Positions 1-10,247 of a stretch of DNA of 64,000 bases are shown here, one piece after another. The position numbers were made by a program, and so were the translations under genes. The notes under the pieces are model-generated. The model worked only from the letters and a program-made list of their open reading frames with translations, made no database searches and was not told where the DNA came from. Position 1 is the first letter of the stretch. Each line of letters starts with the position of its first letter. Source of the DNA: Astragalus membranaceus (taxonomy: Eukaryota; Streptophyta; Magnoliopsida; Fabales; Fabaceae); assembly GCA_039519185.1 (NCBI GenBank), contig CM076847.1:83861100-83925099 (forward strand). The letters are read 5' to 3'.

Positions 1-1
1 G

Positions 2-3000
2 GAAAAGCTACCAGCTCTCAAGATGTGTGATGGAACCGGAGATCCAGACCGCCATCTGGCACACTTCTCCCTGATGATGCGCTATAGAGGCGCCAAGGAG
101 CCAGTTCACTGTAAAATCTTCCCCCTCACTCTCGAAAATTCCGCATTAGAGTGGTTTCAAGAGCTAAAGCCAAACCCCATCTCCTCATGGAGTCAGCTGG
201 GGAGAATGTTCACAGCTCGTTTCACTGCCTCCCGGTTGAAACCCAAATCTGAAGAGGTTCTTAGGGCAATCAGGCAAGGAGAGAAATAAACACTTAGAGA
301 ATATCTCGAAAGGTTCAACAAGGAGGCTGCCAACGTCGGGAACCTTGAAGACAAGAGGAGGCTCTTTTGGATGAAGGATGGTGTAACACCCCGAAAAATG
401 ATTTAATTAATTTAATTAATTTGATTAGTTGAATTATTAATTTTAGTTGAAGCGTGATTTAATTAAACTAAGAGGAAAATATCATGTTTTGTGTAGGAGT
501 GGGATCGAGTAATAGCGGGGGTGTAGCTGTGAGCCCAACGCGTGAAAGGCCCACAGCTTAAACCCCAAGGGTATGCGAAACCCTCACTCTCATTTTTCAC
601 TTGAGAGAAATCGAAATTGAGAGAGAGTGAGAAGTGAGAGAGGCGCGCGAAGAGAAGAGAGGGAGGGAGAAGAAGGGTTTCGCAATTCTCAAGGTTTTGG
701 CTCGTTGTGTTGCTGTGGTTACTCGTGGTGCCTTCAATCATCTTCCACGGAGCATACGTTTAAGAGGTAAGGGTGAGCGTTTTGATTTAACATAATTGGG
801 TATGTGGTGGGTGTTATGGGGTTTTGATGTTGTTGTGAATTTGAGATGTATATGTGTAAGATTGATGAAGGATTGGATTAATTGTGATGTCGTTTTGATG
901 AATTGTTGATGTTGTCACGTGATCTACCATATGAGGTGATGAGATGAATTTCGATTTTGGTGATTTTGGTGTGGTTAGTATCGATTTCATGTGTATAGTG
1001 ATGAGAACATATGAATGAGTAAATGGAGATTGAATTAGGGGGTGTTATAGTTTAATTGAGTAGGTGAGACTTATGTGGTGATTGAGTGATATGCTTACAA
1101 TTATTTGAACAATACCAAGAGATTGAGAATAAAATTAAGTTGCTGTTACTGTTCATCAAAAAGAATGTTGCTGTTTGCAAAATAAATGTTGCTGTTTACC
1201 AATTGATAGCGCTGCTGTTTGCCCAGAAAATAAGTCACTGCCCTGCTGTTATTTTTATACATGAGTTGCTGTTTTTATGAAGAAAATGTGCTACTGTTTT
1301 ATAAAAAAATGAAGCGCTGTTTTTTTTATGTGTAATCGTGCTGTTTTGCTACTATTGCGCGCCTTCTGCCAATTTGCGCCTCATTGGCGCGCCAGTCGCG
1401 CGTCACGCGCAAGACGTACTGAAAAATTCTGCCATTCCGCGCGCCAGTTGCGCGTAAGTCGCGCCCCACGCGTGAAGTCACTGAAAAATTCTGCCATTCC
1501 GCGCTCCAGTCGCGTGTAAGTCGCGCGCCGCGCGCAGCCCCTGTTTTATTACTGTTCTTGCAATTTAAAATGGGATGTTTTCCACTTTGCAAAGGTGATG
1601 TTTTTTAATTTAAATGTGATGTTTCCTAAGCATGAAAATGAGATGTTTTCCAAAATTTAAATATGTTGTCACCCAAATTTTTAATGTGTTGTTACTTAAA
1701 AATTGAGAGATGTTGATACTTGAAATTTAAAGGTGTTGTTACTCCAATTTTGAATGTGATGTTTATGATGATGTTGTGATATCATTGTGATGGTTATGAC
1801 GAGTACACTCTATGAGTGTTTTATGACGACGATGACGAGTACTCCAGGTGAGTGATTTGGTGATTGCACATGTGCCCATAGTGTCTCATAGCATGTGCAT
1901 ATTATGACGAATAGGCTTCGGCCTCTTATTGATGTAAAACTGTGACGGTGTGCCCCTAGTGGCTTATTTATGACGAGTATGGTACCATCATGCATATACC
2001 CAGGCGTGGGTTGCATTTTCATGCACATACATGTTTATGACTTGTGGTAAAAAATCATGACTTGAGTTAGCGTTTAGTGACGATGAGGTTGATGACAATG
2101 ATGATGTTGTATGACTGTTTGCTCATATTACTCTACTATATGCTTAATTATGTTTTGTTGAAATTCTCACCCCTTCTGCTTGGAATGTTGCTCTATTGTG
2201 GCAACGCTGCAGGTAACCGCGAGTGAAGGTCCTGTTGCCTTCTTTTATAGCTATTGGGATGTCTGTCGAGTCGCTCTCTGATACTGTGACACCTAGGGGG
2301 CGTGGTTGAAGTTGTTATTTAATTAATTAATTTGTTTAACGATTATATTGGTGAAGGGAGACGCGTTTGAGTGGTATTAGTGAGTTATTGTTTTATTCCG
2401 CTGGGACGTAATTTTTGGAAGTTTAATTTTCATGACGGGTGTTTTTGTTGCATAAACCTTGATGAGTGCAAATTGACGAGTTTTTGTTAATGACGATGTG
2501 GCATTTCTTTTCTATTCAGTCAAATTAATGCTTTGCGAAAAAGTTTTACTCTGATAAATGACGTGTAAATTATGGGGTAGAAAAGGGGTGTTACAGATGG
2601 CCTCAAGAAGGGAAGCCTGTTTCAAAGGGATGTGGGGGTTAACAAACCCCAAAGCTTGGACGAGTTTCTTCGGAAGGCACAAAAGTACATGTACTATGAA
2701 GAAGACAACATGGCGTACCAAGAGGAAGCCAAGGTTGGCAGTAAGGAGGAAGACCTGGCTTATAAGGCCATTGAAGAACCATGGCAGAAGGGAACCCAAG
2801 ATGAGAGAATTCCTCAGGAATCCCAACCCCGACAAGGTCGCTTCTCAGAGTACACCCTGCAAAACACATCCCAAGCTGAGATCCTTGCCGAATGCGTCGA
2901 CACGGAGTTTCGGGACATCAAACAGCCCAAACCTCTCGTGCAAAGGAAAGGTCGAACCTCTAAGAAGTATTATCGTTATCACAAAGGTTATGGGCACAGT

Positions 3001-3108
3001 ACCAGCAAATGCAACACCCTCAGGGATGACATTGAAGAGCTGATCCGTGAAGGGAAGCTCTCCCAATACGTGAATGAAGAGGAGGATGAGACCCGTGACT
3101 CTGAGTAG
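2..3108 (+). pseudogene. Ty3/gypsy gag polyprotein, split by solo LTR and one stop
   Basis: The frame is open from the window edge. It shows a retrotransposon gag domain (LTLENSALEWFQELKP, SSWSQLGRMFTARF, then LREYLERFNKEA after a stop). The TAA at 287-289 replaces what is normally a Glu codon in the motif GEK-E-TLREYL. The frame continues to 381, is broken by the solo LTR plus its target duplication (382-2600), and resumes in the matching frame at 2601 (KKGSLFQRDV, LDEFLRKAQKYM). The C-terminal part has a zinc-knuckle-like stretch YYRYHKGYGHSTSKC followed by IEELIREGKLSQYV. In the family the first position is Cys; here it is Tyr, so metal binding is doubtful. It ends at the TAG before 3109. 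Gag would form the virus-like particle in the cytoplasm; this copy is dead. Confidence 0.85.
382..2595 (+). mobile_element. Solo LTR A (Ty3/gypsy type) inside gag
   Basis: It begins TGTAACACCCCG and ends GGGGTGTTACA, an 11-bp terminal inverted repeat bounded by TG...CA. It is flanked by the perfect 5-bp target duplication GATGG (377-381 and 2596-2600). The gag reading frame is continuous across the site once this block and one GATGG are set aside. There is no internal coding region, primer binding site or second LTR, so it is a solo LTR left by LTR-LTR recombination. LTRs starting TGTAACACCCC are typical of plant chromovirus (Tekay/Del-like) elements, which is an inference here. Short ORFs inside it are not genes. 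Confidence 0.9.
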
Positions 3109-3172
3109 GAAGCAGGGCATCAGAACCTGAACCTAGGGCTAGGCCCAGTTAATAATTCTGATGTTAAAGCAT

Positions 3173-3258
3173 GGAGGCGGAATGTAAAAGCTCGATATGA
3201 ATGATTAACAAAAACGGAGGCAGAATGTAAAAGCTCGATATGAATGATTAATAAAAAT
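3173..3258 (+). repeat. Two-copy 43-bp tandem duplication
   Basis: A unit starting GGAGGCGGAATGTAAAAGC at 3173 is repeated from 3216 (GGAGGCAGAATGTAAAAGC) with two or three substitutions. It lies just after the gag stop in the non-coding part of the gypsy element. The rest of 3109-3493 holds no other feature I can support. Confidence 0.75.
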
Positions 3259-3493
3259 TCATTTTGCAATTACAGTTTTTGCTCTAGCTCACTAGCATTA
3301 ACACTTGTTCCAAAGAAAATTCCTTAAGATTAAGAAAGAAAAAGGGTCTAACTCCATAATTAGGGGTGGAACGAGGCAAGTTTGAGACCCAACATACCAT
3401 GCAGGGAGGGACAGCCTGAATCGCAGGGGCAACCTCAACATTAGTTCAAAGCCAAGATCATCTCTCCAAGTATTGGAAGTCAAGGATGTCATG

Positions 3494-4908
3494 TGATAAC
3501 TCTTATTTATAAGAGTTATTTATGCTTTCTGGGCTTAAATTATTGTGAGTTCTAAAGTAATATTGTGTTTAATTAGTTAAAATATGTTGTTTGGTGTAAA
3601 AGAAGAATTAATTATGGTTTGTGATCATTTGGAAATTTGGTGCCCCATTTTGTGCTTTTATGTGTGTGTTTCATTGCTGCAGCAATAGGTGCTGCAACAT
3701 CAGTTCCTGCGACAGATGAGAGAGAAAATGCTGGAAGCGCGGATTTGAGCACATTACAGCTGTCAAGCAAGGACAAACGCACTACCTAAGATGTCAGTAC
3801 CTGGACAGAGAATATTCCACCTTTTTAATAGGCACATGTACTTTTGGGCACACATAAGGACAAATGGAGCCTCCAAATTAGGGTTTTCTTGGATCATGCA
3901 CCCTAGTACTATATAAAGACTACATTCTTCTTCATTTCGTGTGCTGGTTCAGAGGAGGAAAAGTTGAGAAATAGCTTTCCTCCATTTTTGTACCAAGCTA
4001 CCTTAAATCACTAAAGTGGAAACACCATTGGTGGGAGTGATGCTGCAGCAATACAGAAGCTTAATTACTTGAAGATTTTCGTGGATTTGGGAGCTGATCT
4101 GAACCTCCATGCTATTCTTCTTGGAGTCAATCTTCAGTATACCACTTCTTACTATATTTCTTCATTATATTTTCGCATTTATGGCTTTAAACATTATGTT
4201 TTAGTTGTATTTCTTGTGTTGTTTGCTCATCATGAGCTAAATACTCTTAGTTGGGATGCTTTGATCTATGTAATGAAGTCTTAGTGTGTTTAATGCATGT
4301 ATTTGATGTTTAGCATTTTTATCTTTTGCGTGATACTATTTCCAAACTTATTTTAGACTTGATCACCTAAATATAAGTACCATTTATAGATTCAGACATG
4401 GTTTATAAATTGATCTCAAAGGATAATATGGATAGTGGTTAGTAAAGGACACTTTAATAATCCTTGCTTGAAACCTAGACATAGGAGGGAAGATTCCATA
4501 AGGTGAACACTGTGGGTGCGTAAGTAGCCTAGGGTATACCTATTTAGGGCCTAGACATAGGCTCTTGTAGCGAAAACCTGGTGAAAGTATTTGAAAGAAT
4601 AGCAACTGTTGCGACCGCACCTAGTGCTGCAGCATCAGATACAACATTAGACCATTATTATGAATTTGCATAGTGAAGGCATTCCCAACTTACTCTCGTT
4701 CTGGATTTTCACTAATCCTTTATTTCACTTGCTGTTTGTTGATAAAATTGGGTTCTACAACTTGTTATTTTACTTTTCTTTTACTCACAAGCTTGCTTGC
4801 TAATTAAATATAGAAAAGAACTGAACAATCCTCGTGGGAACGATCTCTACTTACTCTTTATTACTTGTTGCGACTGTGTATACTTGCACATATTGTTTTC
4901 ACACAATA
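3494..4908 (+). mobile_element. Solo LTR B, probable
   Basis: The left end is TGATAACTCTTATTTATAAG. The right end is a stretch with CTCGTGGGAACGATCTC and GTGTATACTTGCACA, a signature seen near the 3' end of many plant LTRs. The 5-mer TCATG is present on both sides (3489-3493 and 4909-4913), which would be the target duplication. With that boundary the right end is ...CAATA rather than the usual CA; alternatively the LTR ends TATCA (4907-4911), pairing with the opening TGATA, and the duplication has decayed. A TATA-like TATATAAAG lies at 3910-3918. No coding capacity. The exact right boundary is uncertain. Confidence 0.65.
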
Positions 4909-4933
4909 TCATGGCACCCCAAAACAAATAAGT

Positions 4934-5418
4934 GACCTTGGTGGTCACAACCCCTTGGGCGAGTTCTATCTGGGCCGAGTCCTGGTAAACTGTGCCAAGA
5001 GGATACTTCAAGCTGACATTGGTGGTCACAACCCCTTGGGCGAGTTCTATCTGGGCCGAGTCCTGGTAAACTGTGCCAAGAGGATACTTCAAGCTGACCT
5101 TGGTGGTCACAACCCCTTGGGCGAGTTCTATCTGGGCCGAGTCCTGGTAAACTGTGCCAAGAGCATACTTTGAGCTGACCTTGGTGGTCACAACCCCTTT
5201 GAGCGAGTTCTATCTGGGCCGAGTCCTGGTAAACTGTGCCAAGAGGATACTTCAAGCTGACCTTGGTGGTTACAACCCCTTGGGCGAGTTCTATCTGAGC
5301 CGAGTCCTAGTAAACTGTGCCAAGATCATACTTCGACCTGACCTTGGTGGTCACAACCCCTTTGAGCGAGTTCTATCCAAGCCGAGTCTTGGTAAACTGT
5401 GCTAAGGGTATACTTCAT
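4934..5418 (+). repeat. 81-bp tandem array, six copies
   Basis: Units start at 4934, 5015, 5096, 5177, 5259 and 5340, each beginning GACCTTGGTGGTCACAACC (with small variants). The period is 81 bp, with one extra T in the fourth unit. The first three copies are nearly identical and the last three more divergent, so expansion was probably by recent unequal exchange at the left side. The array is in the 3' untranslated part of the gypsy element. Because 81 is divisible by three, spurious ORFs run through it on both strands. Confidence 0.95.
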
Positions 5419-5612
5419 TACAAATTGTCCCGACGGGCGTCGGCTCATCTTCATAAAGCAAGGCAAGCTTAGCAACTATCTACTTAAAATCCAAAATCCA
5501 AGCAAAATCACCTTAGCAAAGAAGAAGCGACACAAAACTCGCAAAAGAATTGAAAGGATAGTCACACAAAACAACCAAGGTCACGGCTCCCACCCAGCAG
5601 GGATCCAAGGTC

Positions 5613-7090
5613 ATGGCACCCACAGGGCGCCAGCAAAGGCGCCAATGTCGTGAAACACAGCACCCAGGCGCCCAGCACCAAGGCGCCAAGAAGGCGCCAA
5701 ATCACTTGAAGGGTCGAAACAGCCAGCGTGCACAAACCGGCACCCAAGGCGCCCAGTAGGGCGCCAAATCACTTGAAGGGTCGAAACAGTCAGCGTGCAC
5801 AAACCGGCACCCAAGGCGCCCAGGAGGGCGCCAAATCACTTGACGCAAGGAATCATCCAGCATGCACAAATCGACACCCAAGGCGCCCAGGAGGGCGCCA
5901 AAACAGTTGACGCAATGAAACAGTCAGCGTGCACAAACCGGCACCCAAGGCGCCCAGGAGGGCGCCAAAACACTTGACGCAAGAAAACAGTCAGCATGCA
6001 CAAACCGGCACCCAAGGCACCCAGAAGGGCGCCAAAACACTTGACGCAAGGAGACAGCCAGCGTGCCCAAACCGGTACCCAGGCGACTTAGAGGGCGCCA
6101 AAATTCGTTTTGCAGGCCGGCACCCAGGCGCCCTAGAGGGCGCCAAAATTCCTTTCGCAGGATGGCAGCCAGCACATCCAAACCGGCACCCAGGCGCCCA
6201 AGAGGGCGCCAAAATTCTTTTCGCAGGATGGCAGCCAGCACATCAAAACCGGCACCCAGGCACCCTAGAGGGCGCCAAAATTCCTTTAGCAAGATGGAAG
6301 CCAGCACATTCAAACCCGCACCCAGGCGCTCTAGAGGGCGCCAAAATTCTTTTCGCAGGATGGCAGCCAGCACATCCAAACCGGCACCCAGGCGCCATAG
6401 AGGGCGCCAAAATTCCTTTCGCAGGATGGCGCCCAGCGCCTCCAAACCGGCACCCAGGAGCTCCATAGGGCGCCAAAATTCGTTTTGCAGAATGGCACCC
6501 AGCGCATCCAAACATGGCACAAGGCGCCCAAGAGGGCGCCAACATCAGGAGGCATGGCACAAGGCACCCAAGTGGGCGCCAACTTCAAAACACAGCATCT
6601 TGGCATAAGGCGCCCAGGAGGGTGCCAACATTAGGAGGCATGGCACAAGGCGCCCAAGAGGGCGCCAACTTCAGAAAACAGCACCTTGGCACAAGGCGCC
6701 CAGGAGGGCGCCAACATCAGGAGGCATGGCACAAGGCTCCCAGGAGGGCGCCAACTTCAGAACACAGCACCTTGGCACAAGGCGCCCAGGAGGGCGCCAA
6801 CATCAGGGGGCATGCCACCAGGCGCCCAGGGGGGCGCCAACTTCAGAACATAGCACCTTGGCACAAGGCGCCCAGGAGGGCGCCAACATCAGGACGCATA
6901 GCACAAGGCGCCCAGGAGGGCGCCAACATCAAAACGCACCATCTTGGCACAAGACGCCCAGGAGGGCTCCAACATCAGGATACGACATTTTGGCACAAGG
7001 CGCCCATGAGGGCGCCAACATCAGGACGCAGCATCTGGGCACAAGGCTCCCAGTAGGGCGCCAACATCAGGACACAGCACCCCAGCTCGG
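5613..7090 (+). repeat. GGCGCC hairpin tandem array (periods 67, 66, about 40-46 bp)
   Basis: About two dozen units, each with a core GGCGCCC-NNNN-GGGCGCC that can fold on itself. There are three sub-blocks. At 5748, 5815, 5882, 5949 and 6016 the period is 67 bp. From about 6130 to 6510 (6193, 6259, 6325, 6391, 6457) it is 66 bp, with spacer text AAAATTC(C/G/T)TTT. From about 6530 to 7080 two shorter unit types of about 40 and 46 bp alternate (spacers AACATCAGGAGGCATGG and AACTTCAGAACACAGC). The array is CpG-rich in an AT-rich neighbourhood. It lies between gag and the polypurine tract of the gypsy element. Long ORFs on both strands follow from the repeat and are not genes. Position 5419-5612 is unique sequence without a feature. 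Confidence 0.95.
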
Positions 7091-7236
7091 TGCCTGGTAC
7101 AAGGATTACACCAAGGAAGGTGTGATTCACGGTCGCGGTGAAGAGATCTTATACGACCCGACAAGACAGATGAAGTAACGCTTCCGGTAGATCGACAAAA
7201 ATTCTTCAAGCCAAGACTATCCTTTGGAATAATCTC

Positions 7237-7251
7237 GGCTTGAGGGGCAAC
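7237..7251 (+). other. Polypurine tract of the gypsy element
   Basis: GGCTTGAGGGGCAAC immediately precedes the 3' LTR. The form TTGAGGGG(C)AAC next to a TGT-starting LTR is the usual plus-strand primer site of Tat-type elements. Confidence 0.75.
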
Positions 7252-7629
7252 TGTTCTAGACTGGACCAGGGGGTCCATTTAGCAATACCAGGAGGTCCAT
7301 TTAGCAATTGGATATGGATTGGCCCAACCATTTCGGCCCATATCCACAACATACAAGCCCAATTAAGGCCATCACACTCGGATGGTTAAGATCAATTCTA
7401 CCGATCCGACGATCCACAAACGGGCTCGATTTTCTATAAATACCGGCTCCCATTGCCATCATAAGGTACACACTCTCATTCCTAGCTAAATCACTCATCT
7501 GTTCTCAATACTGACTTGAGCGTCGGCGTGGCTTCGCACGTACCCTCCCCCCAGGCTCACACTAACCTCTGGCCAGGCAGCAAGAGACCTACCAACTGCA
7601 GTCAACCCAATGCTGCAAGGTACAGAACA
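7252..7629 (+). repeat. 3' LTR of the gypsy element
   Basis: It runs from TGTTCT to AGAACA, a perfect 6-bp terminal inverted repeat, and follows the polypurine tract directly. A TATA box (TATAAATA, 7435-7442) sits at the place expected for the U3 promoter. An internal short duplication AGGGGGTCCATTTAGCAAT / AGGAGGTCCATTTAGCAAT lies near its start. The 5' LTR is outside the window, so the target duplication cannot be checked. Confidence 0.8.
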
Positions 7630-8144
7630 ACATGTTATGCGACAACTCTACTGCGTATTAGTGTAGTGATGTGCTAATGAATATTTGCAACCAATATGGT
7701 AGTATGGTAATAACAAATGTGATATCGATGATTGATTTTATGTCTACTATCCTAGTGTTATCAAATGGAAAATTGAACCTGGATGTAGAACCTCATGTCG
7801 ACGTTGGATTATAAATTGATGTCGGTTAACACCTTGGTCAACACATCGCTTCTACATCCAAAACCTCCATGATACCGCTGGTAGGTGAATTGAGCCACAC
7901 ACCGATGTTTGCACCTTGGTTCCAAGCTCACCAAAAGAACATGAACTCGCCCAACGTACATGGAATTCTTGACCATTTCTGATATTATAATCAAAATGCA
8001 TTCAAAACGCAGCAGCCCAAGTCATTCGGCATGAAATGGGGCAATGATCCAAGTCACTTTCTCTGTCAGGCCCAAACCTTAATTCAAGTCATCTCTAATT
8101 GTCATCGCATCAAGATTGCCTCGGGCTCCTTTCCAAACCCACGA
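7630..8144. other. Unassigned spacer between gypsy LTR and MULE
   Basis: About 515 bp of AT-rich sequence. The longest minus-strand frame (7809-7994, 61 codons) has no motif I recognise. Nothing else is supported here. Confidence 0.5.
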
Positions 8145-8379
8145 TATCTTTAAGGGTTTTTTTTTTGTACCCCCATCAGCCCTATGAAAATACCAAAATA
8201 CCCTTAAAATTTTGATAAAATTACAAAACATTTACCATTTCTCACTTGCATCCGTTTGACCAGAAATTTTCTAGAGATTATCGGATTTACCCTTCAGAGC
8301 TACATCCGATTTCCCATCGGACTTACGCATCGGATCTACGTGCATCCGATCCACAAAGCGACAGCGCAAACAAGTAAGT

Positions 8380-8397
8380 CGGATTTAGCTAAATCCG
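8380..8397. repeat. Left subterminal 18-bp palindrome of the MULE
   Basis: CGGATTTAGCTAAATCCG is its own reverse complement. It sits in a 200-bp stretch with many shorter ATCGGAT...ATCCGAT pairs. The same 18-mer occurs twice on the right side (10203-10220 and 10230-10247). Such subterminal motifs may be transposase binding sites, which is an inference. Confidence 0.75.
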
Positions 8398-8487
8398 ATT
8401 CTCCCATCGTATGTACCTATATCCGATTCCCATCGGATATAGGTAGATCCGATTTGATTTTTATTTTTTTAAAAATTTGTTTTTTCA

Positions 8488-9187
8488 GTGTCAAACAGGT
8501 ATCGAGGGGAGTCCTCGTCTCGGGCATCGCCAGGTGCTCCGAGTACACGCACCCGCCACAGGATTGCGGGACATGCGTCTGCCCGCCATAGGCGACAGCA
8601 GCAGTATCAGCAGGTGGAGGAGGCCCCAGACTATCAGTATGAGGAGGGCCAGCAGGGGCATCCTCTTGATGATGATTCTATGTCTGAGGGCCATTCTATG
8701 GCTGAACAAGAGTATTATCAGCACCAGTATCAGCAGCAGCAGTATCAGTAGTACCAGGAGGAGCCCTATCATCAGCCTCAGCAGCATGAGGAGCAGCGTC
8801 AGGAGCAGCATGAGCTATTCACTGGGCTAGGATCTCATGTCTGTTCTATTATATCGAGAGACCCGGTAAGTTTTATTTATTTACGTAGCCTTCTTAGTTT
8901 AATTTTTTTACATAGCCTTATTTTTTTATTTTTTTATAATGCAGACATATGAGCGTAAATTGAAGGTTACCAACCATGGTAACAAGCTGGCTCAGAGACT
9001 GCTTGCCTTTTCCCAAAACCACCGGTTATGGGACTTTATCACAGGTTCCAGATTAGCCCCCCTCGTCTCGACCGGGCACACAAAGGTGGACCATGAGCTG
9101 GTGTCTGCTTTTGTTGAGAGGTGGCACTCAGAGACATCGTCATTTCACCTACCATTTGGTGAAATGACGATTACTTTGGTGAAATAA
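8488..9187 (+). pseudogene. Plant mobile domain (MAIN-like) gene, broken
   Basis: Exon 1 is 8488-8865 and begins MSNRYRGESS. It has a Gln/Tyr/Glu-rich low-complexity stretch and an in-frame TAG at 8749-8751. It ends LGSHVCSIISRDP before a GT donor (8866). The intron ends TAATGCAG (8944). Exon 2 starts at 8945 in phase (TYERKLKVTNHG) and carries the opening of a plant mobile domain: LWDFITGSRLAPLV, then ELVSAFVERWHSET and FHLPFGEMTITL. The family continues for several hundred residues after GEMTITL; here the frame ends at once, at the internal deletion of the MULE. MAIN/MAIL1 proteins of plants carry this domain in nuclear silencing, and related copies are known from transposons. This copy cannot be functional. 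Confidence 0.8.
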
Positions 9188-9889
9188 CTCCGTTGAAGTG
9201 ACACCTACAATCTCCAATAGAGGTAGATTGTATTTGTTGGTCTTGTAGGTGGTGTCAAGAATAAGAACCTTTGGAAACAACCGGAATAACTTAATAGAAG
9301 TGGGATGCGCCCACATGATGTCACTGACCACATCGGAACCCTCAAATTTTCTGCTCCAGCATAAATAATTTTGCGTGTTAATCAATCTCAAAAGTTCTTG
9401 AATGTCCGTTCTAGGACCCCTCTTAGAAGACCTATAGGCGTAACGCTGCCTATATATTTGAGGAAGAGAAGTGACGTTGTCCGGATAATGGTTCTTCAAA
9501 GCAGTAAGACAATCTTTCGGGGCAACATTCAAATCAGTGTGCTCATTAACAATAGCTTTCTGCGGCTTAGTTAAACGACCAAAAGCTGTCGACCCAACCG
9601 GGGTAGTAAGCAACTGATGTGTGTGACGACCACACCTAACACTAACACGCCAACCCCCATGACGTATTGTACAAGTAACTCTCAATGTAAACGGACAGCT
9701 TCTTCTTTTAGACCCGAAAACTCTAGAATCATTAGACCACTTCCCTTGCTTCTCGCAACCAAATATAATCTTATCTCTAGAACCCCTTTTACCTCCAGCT
9801 TTGTCAGATCTTACGATGATAACCACAACTCCAATACGCCTCCCAACTGCGTTAGCCCACTCTTCAACATCCTGGCGTGTAGAAAAAAT
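9187..9889 (-). pseudogene. MULE transposase, FAR1 DNA-binding domain plus start of catalytic domain
   Basis: An exon opens after an acceptor TTTTGTAG (minus strand, AG at 9890-9891). It first reads IFSTRQDVEEWANAVGRR, then a FAR1-type DNA-binding region (FGCEKQGKW, CPFTLRVTC, GWRVSVRCGRHTHQL). A linker leads into the MULE catalytic domain, with KVLILDTTYKTNKY holding the first catalytic Asp and EIVGVTSTE after it. The frame then hits the deletion junction shared with the facing PMD gene, so the other catalytic residues and the zinc finger are gone. There is no ATG in the exon; an upstream exon would be needed and I cannot place it. Defective. Confidence 0.85.
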
Positions 9890-10202
9890 CTACAAAATAG
9901 AAAAAATAGATAAATTTTGCGTACTTAATTAATTAAATATCTACCAAACTTTAATCAAGAAAATTGGTTTCAAAAATATACTCTCTCTGTCCAGAATGCC
10001 TCTGTAGTGTCTACCACGAAAGGAACGACCTGCGACTCTATATGCACAATACCTGTTTCAAAATAGAACAACAGTTATAAAGTAAATAATAAAAAAAAAA
10101 ACAAAGCAGATTTACGTGACTTCAAACGTAAATCCGCTTTCTATTTCTTACAAATCGGATATACCCTCATCCAGGTATATCTGATTTGTTAAACGATAAA
10201 GG

Positions 10203-10247
10203 CGGATTTAGCTAAATCCGATTGCGCATCGGATTTAGCTAAATCCG
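10203..10247. repeat. Right subterminal palindromes of the MULE
   Basis: The 18-mer CGGATTTAGCTAAATCCG occurs at 10203-10220 and 10230-10247, separated by ATTGCGCAT. Further inverted ATCGGAT/ATCCGAT pairs extend to about 10385. This mirrors the left subterminal region. Confidence 0.75.

Larger units (their letters stand above)
1..7629 (+). mobile_element. Ty3/gypsy Tat/Ogre-like retrotransposon, gag-only, 3' portion
   Basis: The left end lies outside the window. From left to right I see gag (2-3108, interrupted by a solo LTR), about 4 kb without protease, reverse transcriptase or integrase, an array of 81-bp repeats, an array of GGCGCC repeats, a polypurine tract and a 378-bp LTR. Gag is of the type found in Tat/Ogre elements, and tandem repeats between coding region and 3' LTR are a known habit of that lineage. 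With gag but no pol this looks like a non-autonomous element of the TR-GAG kind, mobilised in trans by a full-length relative. Two solo LTRs (382-2595 and 3494-4908) are later insertions. The assignment to Ty3/gypsy is firm; the sub-lineage is an inference from gag. Confidence 0.8.

Noticed and set aside
4069..4284. 71-codon ORF
   Set aside because: Lies within solo LTR B and has no domain.
4847..5255. ORFs through the 81-bp repeats
   Set aside because: Repeat-derived, open on both strands, no protein features.
4934..7090. CRISPR-like look of regularly spaced repeats
   Set aside because: Plant nuclear DNA, units contiguous without unique spacers, no cas genes; the arrays lie inside a retrotransposon.
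5924..7178. Long overlapping ORFs on both strands in the GGCGCC array
   Set aside because: They exist only because the repeat lacks stop codons. Several frames are open at once and none has a start context or known domain.
8491..8811. Leu-rich minus-strand ORF
   Set aside because: It is antisense to the Gln-rich exon of the plant mobile domain gene; CAG/CAGTAT repeats read backwards give Leu.
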